DNA of 64,000 bases. Source: Brasenia schreberi. Taxonomy: Eukaryota > Streptophyta > Magnoliopsida > Nymphaeales > Cabombaceae. The translations under genes were made by a program, and so were the position numbers. The notes beneath the pieces are model-generated. The model ran no database searches. It was not told the DNA's origin and saw only the letters and a list, made by a program, of their open reading frames with translations. This document shows, in pieces, positions 1-11,032 of this stretch; position 1 is the stretch's first letter; every line of letters begins with the position of its first letter. The stretch lies in assembly GCA_036023115.1 (NCBI GenBank), contig JAYKKT010000086.1:12539501-12603500 (forward strand), given 5' to 3'.

Positions 1-106
1 TGCAACACAATCACATCACCCTCCATATTGGAAACGCATTTATGTCTCATCTACTTCAGCCAAATTCATTGTTTTTTGCCTAATATTTATTAGTTCTTTT
101 GGTAGG

Positions 107-3100
107 ATGACAAACAACTTGAATGAAACTTTTTGCGATGAAAGTGATTTCGAGAAGATGCTCATTGAGTATTGTGACAGTGGTTTTGTTGCACAAGACG
201 ACATTGGTTTCACTATGTATTTGGTGATTGGTTGGCAGAAGCAGTAGAGGATAAACTTGTTGACTACGAGGATGAAGTGTTTGCAACTGATGATATGTTC
301 AGGAGTCGTAATGAACTTATTCACTATATAAGATTAGTAGGGAGGAAGCATAATATTGTTACAATTATTATCCATTTGAAGAGCAAAGGCATAATAAGCA
401 AGGTATGACTTAGTTGTGAAAGGAGTGACAAGTGCGAAAAAGATAAAAATATTGACGTTTAAGTACTAGATGGACATATACTAAGAAGGTTAGGTGCCCT
501 TTCTTATTAAGAGGACATAGTAAAGTAGATGGATATTTGAAGTTGCATGTACTAAATGGGACGCACATACTTTTGCAAGAAAATTGAGTAACTTGAGTAT
601 AAAATAATAAAAGACCTCACACAAAGCATTGCAAGCCAAAGCATATTCTCACGCATTTGAAGAAGGTGAGCATGGACAATGTGAGTACAACAAGGCATAT
701 TTATAACACAATAATGAAAATAAAAAAGGAAGATTGTGGTTATCAAAGTATTTTACAACAACTACTACAGATCTAGACATTAATCATTATCATACATGAC
801 ATTATAAGACTTCTGATACGGATACTGTGTTTTGGCATAATATATTATAAGTCACATTATATTTGTCCATCCTCATTTCATGTACTTGCTTCATGCGTTT
901 CTATAGGTATTAGAATTTGACATCACATATATGACAAACATGTAAGTGTTTTATTGTTTTGGCATAATGTTTATCTTATATTATGGCCATTAAAGTTTAT
1001 ATATTTTAATATTTTTTGCAGTTATAAGATACCTTTTCTTGAAGTTATTAGGTTTACATTAACTTCTAAGAACTTGCCTATAACTTTTGCTTTTATGAGT
1101 GGAGAAAAGAAAGAGAATTATGTTTAAGTGTTGAGGTGTGTGTGAGAGTTATATACTTCAAAGAAAATGCCATGCATTAACTATGTTGATCATGATCTAG
1201 CTTTGGTTAATCTACTACAACTACAACTAAGCCTTTTCCCATACTAGATGGGGTCGGCTACATGGATTTTTTGTCTTTTTTGTAGAATCCATGTTAAGTC
1301 CGACAAAGTTTTACACTGGCTATCAGAAGCCTAATGCAACCCTCCTCCTTTTTCTCGACTTGGGACCGGCCATGCAAGGGTGATCCCTTACATAGGTGGA
1401 GTTTAACTTTGGTTAATGTTATTCCAAAAAATCTAGATACAAAACATATATTGTGTAGATGATATATAGTAAAAAATATTGAATGCATTTGCCATAAGTT
1501 GGAGGAAGATATTCAACTCATTAGACAAGAGCATTTACCAAGATGCAGTGAAGGTAATGAAATTAAAGTGGAGATTTTTTTTTGCTTTACTCTCTTATAT
1601 TAAATAGAAGTGTTGGACCTATACATGGAGAGAATTGTCTTGGTATGAACAGATAAAGTCATTCACTATGATACTCATATAACTAATAGGTATAGAAATC
1701 TCGCTTTTCAATATATTTATATTATCCAGTATTCATCAAATGCATAATGATTGTATATTCATATTTCTCAATGTAAAAAATGCTTATGCAAGGTTAAAGG
1801 GTTTCGTTGATACTTCAACTGGCAGATTTGACACAATTTGAAAACAAGTACATTCGTTGATAGAATTGCATATTACAAAATTGAGAAGTTATTGAAAGAA
1901 TTAAGAACTCTGATCATGCATTATGTTAATGTGACATAAGAGCTTGTTGTGAACCTTCAAACATGAGCATCATGACGCACTCTTGAATTTATTCTAAAAG
2001 AGTACAATTGTGTGGAGTTGGTAGGTTCATATATATGAACATGTTGGTATAATTTGTGTCATTTACATGGTCTACCTTGTGTCTACAAGCTCAACCTCCT
2101 ACTTAAATATAGTTCTTCAATATAATTATCAAGCATTGATCTAGTTTTTAAGAAGCTACATATAGAGGATGATACCACAATTACCATCAGTAAAGGAAAG
2201 GATGAAGTGATATCTATATGGACCGTTTGGAGAAAGTTATGAAATCATCCACAATCCAAGAAACTTGTTAAGATGTTGGATTAACAATTGAGCTCTAAGT
2301 ACAATAACTTACATAAACTACCAATTTGTTATCCCAAATGGAGACCATCTAACTAATCTATCAGGTAAGACTTGTTGGTTTTAGAACATGAAGGGAGGGT
2401 CTCCTCACATATAGGAAGAGCATACACGTGGTCGAGGATGCGATGCCTCTCTTGAGATGGGCCAATCCTCTTCAGGCAGTTGTGATCCTCTCTTTATCAT
2501 TGAGAAAAATATTTCAAAACAACTTCACCTCGAACCACTTATGAGACGCCAATACCACGATTTATGAGAATCTTACAAATGTTTGAGTAAATATGATTGG
2601 AGATAAAAATTGTAGGTATAGAGTCATTAGCGCACTTGCTGGACAAGGAGATGAGTGATGGCATGAAACTCACAAAGAGTGCTTAAAGGAGGTGGCACAC
2701 ATGTGTCACTTATATACACAAATTTTTATAGAAGATGGTGGTTTTGATGTTGTTATTCAACATAGTGCTTACATGAGAGATAGACCATGTCAGAGTCGGT
2801 ATTTGATGGCAATGTCAGATATGAGTTCAGTGGAACGTGACATTGATACTCCTTTCTATGATAGGATCAAAGTTTTTTTAACCACTAGTGTCAGACACTC
2901 TATAATCTATTGTCAGGTATGTGTGATATATGTGCTATCATCATGCAACATGATATTTTATAACAGTTAGCATAATATCTTTTGTGGCATATTACATTAT
3001 TGCGATGATCATAGATTGTTTACATTTATTTTGTTCACATTTTCTCGTAGATGGATATGGTTGATGGTTTACTAATGCTTCTTATCTTTCCATCATGACA

Positions 3101-3222
3101 ACGTTATTGTGATGAAAGTGTTGAAAGATGGAAAACTATGGGTCAAGAATGTATCGACTTATATATACAATTGAGAGGACCAAAAAATGATGTTGTACAT
3201 GATATTGAGAATAATGACTAAG
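107..3222 (+). pseudogene. Relic MULE transposase with OTU-like tail
   Basis: Decayed Mutator-like element protein, read through many stops and frameshifts. In order I see: a FAR1/MuDR N-terminal part (about 250-600: RSRNELIHYIR, then LSCERS and a GTH-THTFARKL-like stretch); a transposase core from about 1021 (YKIPFLEVIRFT, FAFMSGEKKENYV, DHDLALVN, resuming after an insertion with VIPK and TKHILCR); a coiled region near 1780-1900 (NAYARLKGFVDTSTGRFD, SLIELHI); a SWIM-like zinc-finger remnant near 2050-2095 (CHLHGLPCVYKLN); and an OTU-protease-like tail from about 2560 (IGDKNCRYRVI, LAGQGDEWWHE). This order matches plant MULE transposases that carry a C-terminal OTU-like domain. The intact family catalyses cut-and-paste transposition in the nucleus. 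This copy cannot be functional. The true left end may lie outside the window. The family is secure from several independent motifs; the exact boundaries are not. Confidence 0.75.
1212..1406 (-). mobile_element. SINE or short LINE tail with 11-bp target duplication
   Basis: A 195-bp insertion in the MULE transposase. It is flanked by the exact 11-bp direct repeat CTTTGGTTAAT at 1201-1211 and 1407-1417, the mark of target-primed retrotransposition. On the minus strand it ends in the plant SINE/RTE tail GTAGCCGACCCCATCTAGTA, then GGGAAAAGGCTTAG and a degenerate (TTG)n-type run. This is the tail shared by Au-like SINEs and RTE LINEs. I could not place clear pol III A and B boxes at its 5' end, so a 5'-truncated LINE tail is an alternative. 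The host reading frame resumes directly after the right-hand copy of the target repeat. Confidence 0.75.
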
Positions 3223-3839
3223 TGTAACAACTATTCATGTAGCAAAAAACATAAATGTCTTTCATTACAATCAAGTACCATATATAATGTTTCAATTTTA
3301 AAAAATAACGTCTAAATACAACCCAAACAGTCTATTAAGACATATATATTGTTGTAATTTCACTAATAATCACCATCATTATCAAGTGTCAATTGATAGA
3401 TTCTTTCATTGAATTGATCATATGTCTCCAAGAGTCCTAGTAATAATGGATTTCAATCCAATGTCCTGTTACATGCTTTGCATGCACTAAATGTACTACT
3501 ACTGTCTCCCGTATCACGATCATACATTGATATAAGAAATTAAGTATAAGAAAGTTTAATAAAACAAAAAAAGGAAAGACTTCTAATAGAATTATAATCA
3601 TTTGTTTACCTGTATGTAAAATAATGTATCATGTTTCCTAAGTGGGGTAGGTTGAGTAGGACGTAGCTGAGTGTTGGAATCTCACATAATAAATCATTGT
3701 GTCCTTTGGGTGTACCACACCATGAATAACTCCTCATGTTCATACGAGTACAATGTTGGAACTCTAAAATGCTCAAGCTCAAACAATGTGAGTGTTAAGC
3801 TTCTTATATTGCATTGCATGGCTCGTACTCTACCTCATA

Positions 3840-4620
3840 CGCATGTTGTTTTATAGGCCTCTTTGCAATTACTCTTATCGCTGCTATTGGGATGCCTTGA
3901 CGTTGACTAAAATGATTAATCATTCAATCTGACATGTAAGGCTCCACAACATCAATGCAACGAATGCATCCATGATATCTCGATAACTTGGTATTTTGTA
4001 AAACTATATGGTTTTTAATCAATCTGCATTGCACAATAGAGTAAGTAACCATATATAATATTTGAATATATAATATTTAAAATACCTTATCTACGCTCAT
4101 TAAGTCCAGTTGACTATAATATTGAGTTAGCCGATCAATAGGAAATTGTCTGTGACACACACTACCCTCCATCATCTTACTCATGGTTCTCCATCTTACC
4201 ATCTAGGTCGCATAGCAACTCTGAAAGTTGGGAAGTACTCATAAATCTATACTTGAAAATAAAACATATACTTGTTAATTTTAGAAGAAACTATAAGATT
4301 AACTAATGAAAGTAATAATAATAAAAAGGTTTACTTGAAGCAAAGAAGTATGTACACCAAGTTATACTTCTGTTTATAATGTTTTTCCTAGTTGTCTGTA
4401 CGGATATGCTAGTATAGCTGCACTAGGTATAACTATCAATTCTCCTACAATTATGTGCCAATAGATTTACAAGTATTATAGGCACCCTATCTCTAGATTT
4501 ATCTTCATATAAGGTGTACCCTACTTGATACAACAAATAACATAGGATTTTATTTTCATTGCTCGCTCTCCTCCTAGCAAAATTAGTTCAGAGCACTTCA
4601 AATTTAATAATATGACCTTC
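3840..4620 (-). pseudogene. Plant mobile domain (PMD) relic
   Basis: On the minus strand, broken frames carry a run resembling plant mobile domain (aminotransferase-like, MAIN-like) proteins. Near 4590-4330 it reads CYLLYQVGYTLYEDKSRDRV, then ILVNLLAHNCRRIDSYT, matching the family pattern of a hydrophobic helix, 'DKS..RV', and a leader before 'YSWG'. Near 4170-4100 and 3960-3880 are pieces such as CHRQFPIDRL and VEPYMSD-MINHFSQRQGIP, matching the conserved C-terminal part 'V.PY..DRV.RQFG..Q.IP'. PMD proteins are nuclear silencing-related factors and also passengers of transposons. This copy has stops in every part. It lies tail to tail with the MULE relic upstream, so it may be the second gene of the same element. 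That link is inference. Confidence 0.5.
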
Positions 4621-4819
4621 AAAGCTCAGAAGTAATTCCAACAGATTAGGATATCCCTCATCCTCTGCAATATTGATTTCATAGTCTGAGGATGGTGTAT
4701 CTCATCGTACTATGAAGTGTCAACTTTATCTTTTCCTCGTTGTTATCTACGTGGTCCTCTTTCATACACCACCATATTGTATCTCCTCTCAGCCATGTAG
4801 TTAAAAAAAGTTGATTAGT

Positions 4820-4935
4820 AAGATTGCATATCAAAAGGGAGACACACCCATAATACGTCTCCCTAAAGAGGGAGACGTGCCTATAGTGCATCTCCCTTTT
4901 GAGGGAGATGAGATGTGGCCCAAGTGCGTCTCCTA
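4820..4935. repeat. Tandem short hairpins, GGGAGA/TCTCCC motif
   Basis: A cluster of short inverted repeats built on GGGAGAYG/CRTCTCCC. A perfect 10-bp stem (ACGTCTCCCT, 4-base loop, AGGGAGACGT) lies near 4853-4878. A 9-bp stem (CATCTCCCT, TTTG, AGGGAGATG) follows near 4888-4910. Further single half-sites flank them on both sides. On the minus strand this precedes the PMD relic. Confidence 0.7.
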
Positions 4936-5199
4936 AATGTGGGACACTAGAAATTGTTAGTTTTTATTTTGTGTGTAAAAAAGTGGTTAAAAATCTATAT
5001 AAACAAATAAAAATTGATATAACAAAACAAAATCAACAACATAACTCGATAAATCAATGAAACTAATTCAAATCTGTTGTAGAAATCATAAAAACCCTTC
5101 GCACACTACTTTTGGCTTTTGATTCTTCCAAAATCAACTTAAAAAACATATTTCAATTTATTTTTTGGTAGAAAATGATGTAGATCCCCTCCTACTCTA

Positions 5200-8100
5200 T
5201 ATAGTGAAACGAGAAGAGAAGATTGGTCGGAGAAACCAGTGGAAATGAATGCGGGAACCTGGTTCGCACGGTAGGAGAGAGAAGCTCTCGTTTTTCAGTT
5301 GGAGGGTAATTTCATAATTACTAGAAACATCAAGGAGTAATTTGGAAAAGCAAAAAAATTTGGGTGTGTGTATGGTAAAAGGGGTGTGCGCGCTATGCAT
5401 TGAATCATTGATCTCTATCAAAAGTGAGTTTAGGTACACCATAAAACTTAACAACCTGATCTGTGCATCTCAGTTAACCATATGAGAATACGTTCTTGCA
5501 AATACATGTAAAGCATGCCACTTGGTACGTGAATCAATAATCACTCGTATAACATCATTCTTTAGAGTCTTCAGAAGATCAATTATGATATTCATATTAA
5601 TACATTATTTTTTTAATTGGTAAGGGCCTCAAGATACCAGTAGGGCGTTAGTGACATGTTTTTTACCTTCTAATAGGTCAAACGCCTAGCAACAAAATCA
5701 TCACCATCTTTTTCATACTGGTCTAAAAATGTTAAGTCAAATCCTTATCCATTTTTGTATTTTCAGGATGAATATTATATCAGCTACAATGTGTGACCTC
5801 CAAAACTATTTGTCACAAGGGTTTATCTAGAGAAACACTAGTATGTCCCTCGAACTACAAACAACCATCACCATCAATCTCATAATAAGGACTACCACCT
5901 CTAGGAATCTCGTCAACTGTGGTTTGAAGAACAAAGTCATCTTTCTATACCACTATTACTCTAAATCACAAATTATGTGTAGCTCATACTAACATACAAA
6001 AATGGGTTATTTTTCCTTTCCTTTTTTGCTAAGAGCATTCTCTATGACACTATCCTTACCATGATAAACTCTCACAGTTATAATCTTGTAGAAACTTGAG
6101 TCATGCCATTTGATGCATGTTGAAATGATCTTGTGTGAATAAATATTTAAGACTTATGATCAATAGATATCTGGAATTTTATGCCAAATCATCAAAGCAA
6201 ACACCACTATTACAAACTCGATATCATGAATTGGGTAATTAATTGAGTGCAAATTTTTAGTCCCGAAGGACCTCAACACGCGACACAATCTTCCAAAAGA
6301 AAGCTAGGAGAATTAGTAAATAATATTGAAAAAGAGAATAACTCTCAACGCTCCATGTGCCATGGGGCCTACAAGTTCTTTTCTTTGAAGGTCTTCTTGC
6401 TCCACAAGCAAAAGTCGATCTTCTGGGCTACCAAATTTCTCACTTGATTGAATCTAAACTTCTTGAGTTCCAAGCTTGGTGAGCCTCAAAATGTATCACT
6501 TGCCGCAACCTGATTGCCTAGGTTCTTAGGGAAGTGTATGGCTAGGAGGGATGGGTTTTGGATTATGAGTGAGTGAAATTGGTCCAGCTAAGGCTCTTGG
6601 GTAATTGGATCAGTGCAGATCTAGGTCGAAATGAGTATGGATTTAAGTCTCATGAAGAAATTTGGACTATGGATTGTGTATCGGGTCAAAGAGAACAAAG
6701 GACTAGGTTTGGCTAAGGTAGTTGCACTGGATATTGATGTGGCCAGGTCACACTAGAGTTGGGTCGGATCTGACAAGGATTGGGTCTATGAAATCAAATT
6801 GAATCAGACTCATTTTGGAATTGGGTCAGATCCAACAAGCGTGGGATTTGATGGTGAAGCAAGCGATGGTGGTTTTCACTTCCTTCCCTTCCTCTTCCTT
6901 CTTTTTCTTTTCTTTTTTTTTTTGCTCTGCGATGTAGGCCATGAGTAAAGGCAATGTGGTGGTAATAAGAGCTTTTCGAAAGCAGTTCATATGGTGGAGG
7001 CATAACGAATCAACACCAAGAGAGAGATGATATACTTTTCTCAATCTTTTATTCCTTTCTTGCAGTATGCTACAACCAATGAAGATGCAGAAATACAAGA
7101 TGAACGAAGACTTCTCAAATAATGTTACAGAGCACTCTAGGAGAAGAGATGCTTATGAAGATTTCATGTTGCTCCTTATATACTAATTTTCAGCCGATAC
7201 ACATTGAATGTGTTTAGATTGCTCGTATGGGTTGTTTGTCCCCTTGAATACGGCCTCATGTGGGCTATGTGCGGGATAGAGAGTGGGTACGAGTCTTGAG
7301 TCTTGAATCTTGAGAGGTTTAACAGTAGACCATGTAGATCCACTCTAGCTTGTTGAAGAATTATATGCTTTGAGAGTTGATATATGTAATCTTGAGAGTT
7401 GCTATATTATAATGAAGCTTTGAAATGAATAATATTGTATATTTGTTTCTTGGTTCTTAATTAGATTCATTTATTTTATAGTCTTCAAGGGTTAAAAGGT
7501 TTAAGACCGATCTCATTCATTTTCAAATTTGATTGCTCGATTAATCACCATGAAGAATTTTAGGTGTTAACATTAACTTCATGCTTCTTAAGTTATCAAG
7601 ATGTATTTATGCCATAACTTTATCATGTTGCATTAACACACAACCAAGACTCTTAAGAGACGCTTCACAATAAACTTGGAAAACCTAATTACTAGATGGT
7701 ACAAACAATAACGGTGCACTAGTCAATCTTCCTTTCCTCCAATCCAAATAAATTTAGTATCCTTTCTTGTAGGCTTTATGAGAAGACCGAGGATACTTGA
7801 AAATCTCTCAATAAACCATTGAAAATATCTAGCCAACTCGAGAAAGGTACAAGCCTCTTAGGCATTCTTTGGTTGCTCCCAATTTATAACTACAAATATC
7901 TTAGCTGGACCTATGTTCCTTCAAAATAGTATGGCAAAGAAAACTGACCTACTCAAACCAAAAGTCAATCTTACTAAGCTTCACGTAAAGATGATTCTCT
8001 TACAACATCCCAAGCACAATATGAAGATATTAACATGCTCCTTGGTTTTTGAGTAAACTAGAATATCATCAATAAGTACGATAACAAACTTGTATAAATA

Positions 8101-8990
8101 ATTTCAAATACTCGATTCATCAAATTCATAAAGGCAATTGAGGCATTAGTTAAATGAAATGGCATGATAAGAAACTCATAATACCCATACCAAGTCTTAA
8201 AGACAATCTTTGGCATATCCTAGCTCGAATCCTCAGCTGATAATAACCATAATATAAGTCAATCTTAGAAACGATACTCGTACCTTGTAGCTGGTCAAAT
8301 AGACCATCAATTCTCAACAATTGATGCTTATTCTTCATGATTACTCAGTTCAACTGCATATAATCAATGCAAAGTCGAAGAGATCCATTATTTTCTTCAT
8401 AAATAACACTAGAGCATATGAAAGTGAGGTGCTCGATTGAATAAATTCCTTTATGAGCAACTCCTATAACTCTATTATTCAACAGTGTCATATGATACAA
8501 AGCTTTAGAAATAGGACTTGCTTTAGGCAACAAATCGATAGTGAACTCCACTTCTTGATCAAGAGGTAGCCAAGTAAGATCATCACAAAACACTTCTGGA
8601 AACTCACTCATCACAACAATATCCATCAATGTCTTGTTTATCATTTGCGTGCACAACAAATGCCAAATAGCCTTCGCAGCATCCTAATTGAAATCATGTT
8701 GATCAGGTTATCTACTTGCAACCCTTGGAGAGAAAAGGTAGCTTGATGAGAAATACAAAAGGACATTTCCTGCTTCTTACAATCAATAATAACACAATTC
8801 TTTGATAACTAGTCCATACCCCAAACTATATCGCACTTTGAGATGTCCAAGACAATGAGATCGTCATGCAAATCATGATCACCTAACATCACCAAACAAT
8901 CTTATAACATTTGACAAGAGATCACAACATCCCCATTTGGCATGTACATGAAAAATTCACCCAGTATTTCGTTCCTAAGCCATGGTAGAC
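5200..8990 (-). pseudogene. Ty3/gypsy pol relic (PR-RT-RNaseH-INT), split by a solo LTR
   Basis: Minus-strand Metaviridae-type pol with many stops and frameshifts. Reading from high to low coordinates: a protease region near 8880-8800 (DLIVLDISKCDIVWGMD, like 'fDvILGMDWL'); the RT N-terminus at 8659-8345 (EFPEVFCDDL, EFTIDLLPKASPISKA, GSLRLCIDYMQLN); the RT middle at 8338-8150 (GLFDQLQGTSIVSKIDL, YYQLRIRA); the RT connection region near 7940-7780 (FLELARYFQWFIERFS); RNase H near 7700-7575 (YCEASLKSLGCVLMQH); then, after an LTR-like insertion, more RNase H near 6245-6010 (NYPIHDIEFVIVVFAL); and integrase near 5620-5400 (VIRVIIDSRTKWHAL). The order PR-RT-RH-INT identifies gypsy rather than copia. 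No flanking LTRs of this element were recognised. It is non-functional. Confidence 0.85.
6244..7572 (+). mobile_element. Solo LTR inserted in gypsy RNase H
   Basis: A 1329-bp non-coding unit beginning TGAGTGCAAATT and ending GGTGTTAACA. It is flanked by the 5-bp near-duplicate TTAAT (6239-6243) / TTAAC (7573-7577). It splits the RNase H frame of the surrounding gypsy relic at one point: homologous protein resumes on either side. TG...CA ends, a 5-bp target duplication and no internal coding fit a solo LTR. A TATA-like stretch (CTTATATACTA) near 7172 and AT-rich sequence with an AATGAATAA-like motif near 7415 suggest plus orientation. The orientation is the least certain part. Confidence 0.7.
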
Positions 8991-10821
8991 CCGGCCTCAA
9001 CTTGCCAAAGCCGTACCGGCCCCGATCAAACTGGTCAGTGGATTTCAGCCATCTCTAGCTCTACTTGATATTACTAAGTATTTCACTGAACGGCCACCAG
9101 ATCGCAGGAAAATTACTCGAGAACATGAACGCCTAAAAAGACATAAAAGTCCAACCCTTTCACAATCGATTTCCGAACAAACTTAACAAAAATCATCAAT
9201 CTAGTGTCAAAATGCTAGTAATAAAGAAATATGTAAAATAGTTAAAATAGACAAAATTATGAAACAGTTAAAATACGATAAAATCCATTATTTTTCCCCG
9301 ATTTCTAGCCATTCACTTCCACCCAAGCCCCGATTCCTTCACTATGATTTTTTTGTGAGGCTCCTAAGATTGTCCTTATGGTCTTAAATAAGAGAAAAAC
9401 ACTAATCTTTGAAGGAAAATCCTTTCTCCAAATGAATAGGTATGTTTCCTCTTCTTTCCCCTTCCCTTTCTCTTCTTTTTCTTTATCCGTGGTTTGGATC
9501 CCAAATATGGGGTCTGAACTTGATTTAGACTAGGCTTGTATATCAGCCCAAGCAAGCAATGCCGAGAAGCTTCATTTGGAACTACAATTAACAACATGAT
9601 GGTCAAGGCCTTCTTCTCCATGACATAGCCACGACTGCTAACCGTGTCACAGGAGGACCTGTAGCTGCCTAGTTGAGCTTATTACCAATTTGCTTTGATC
9701 ATAAACCTGCAGTTATAACAGGTTGCCTTTGGAGACCATTAAATTTGATGAGCTGCCTTTAGTTCATTTTGTGTGCTTCAGTTGGAAATACTAGCCCATT
9801 TGTTAACTCCCACAGGCCTGTTAATGTGTGCTATCGTCTGATAGCCGTCGGTTTTATTGGACCTTCATGGCTATAGCAGTGAACACTTTGCACTACTCAA
9901 ACGGTAGCTGACTTGCACCATCTTTTATGGTTGGCACTCTTCCTCTTTATTCATTCGCTTTTTTCTTTTTTTCCCCCTTTATCCTCTTTTCCTTTTTCTC
10001 CCCTTTTTTATTTTTCTATTTTCTTTCGTTTGCTGTTTTATATCTTCTTTCTTTTCGCCTCTTTTTCTTTTTGATTCCTTCTGTCCTACTTTTAAAAGTT
10101 TATGCAAAGCATATATTTTTTAGTTTAAAGTATATAATTTATGTAAAATACACTTATCTATTAACAAATTGTCAATGGCATTGTTAGTTTAAATAAAAAA
10201 TTAATGATGGTTTCAATTATGGTAAGGTCCACCTTACATATCTAATCCCAGACCCAGAGGAAGAAAGGGGGTTGTATTAGAGCGTAAATTTTTGTCTCAT
10301 GTCAGGTAGCCGACAGTGTGCATGAGATCTCATCAGAACTCTGGAATTAAGTGTTCTTAATTGATAAGAATACTGGGATGGTTAACTTCATATGAAGGCA
10401 TGGCAAAAGATTTGGTGAAGGCGTTAAATGCGAAGTGTGTGTAAACACACATATGCGTAGGTATGCAAATACATAAACACGCATAAATATATCTATATAT
10501 TTTTAGAGACGCACACATAAAAAGAGATGGAAAGAGGGTATATCTTCCCTCTTGATGGATGACCTCGGCCACTCGCCCGTATCTCCATCAAGAGGAGTGC
10601 TCGACAGGCTGGGGGATTGAGACCCTGTCGAGGATGGGGTTTACTCGAATGACCTCGGGAGCAACCTAACAAAAAAGCCGAAGCAGTAGGTCGCCGACTG
10701 GATTAGGCGGCCGACGTGTGTTGCGCTGTCAAGAAGGTGACGAGGGCACTCAAACTAAGGAGTCGATATTTCCTATGTTAATGCTTGAACCATTGGATGA
10801 TAAAACCTGGTAAAAGGTCGC
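8991..10821. other. Intergenic, no gene recognised
   Basis: I see no supportable coding sequence. About 9955-10085 is a pyrimidine-rich tract (runs of T and C) on the plus strand, which creates a spurious Phe/Leu/Ser-rich reading frame. About 10440-10505 is a CA/TA-rich low-complexity stretch. The more GC-rich part at about 10560-10740 matches nothing I recognise. Confidence 0.5.
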
Positions 10822-11032
10822 GTATAGCTTATTGTTGTGCTCATTTGAAGGGCACAGGTATTAAAAGAGCTAGAGAACGACCACAAAAGTGTTGAAAAGA
10901 AACAATAAAAAATGATCTAGCTTATTGTGAGTTATCTGCTAACATGACACACGATAGGGATATGTGGAAACAAAGAATCTATGTAGCCGACCCCGTCTAG
11001 TATGGGAAAAGGCTTAGTTGTTGTTGTTGCCC
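10822..11032 (+). mobile_element. RTE-type LINE, 5'-truncated 3' end
   Basis: The last part of an RTE-clade LINE ORF2 followed by its 3' tail. The frame near 10825-10990 reads RIAYCCAHLKGTGIKRARER, then PQKC, ETIKNDL, RDMWKQRIYVADP. This is the typical C-terminus 'GRP+KTW.E.I+NDL......DR..W+..IH.ADP' of plant RTE elements, with a stop in the middle. The tail GTATGGGAAAAGGCTTAG followed by (TTG)n ends at about 11031 and is the same tail as the short element at 1212-1406. 5' truncation is normal for LINE insertions. Target duplications were not identified. Confidence 0.75.

Noticed and set aside
9927..10187. Plus-strand 86-residue Phe-rich frame resembling a membrane protein
   Set aside because: Comes from a pyrimidine tract and has no family features.
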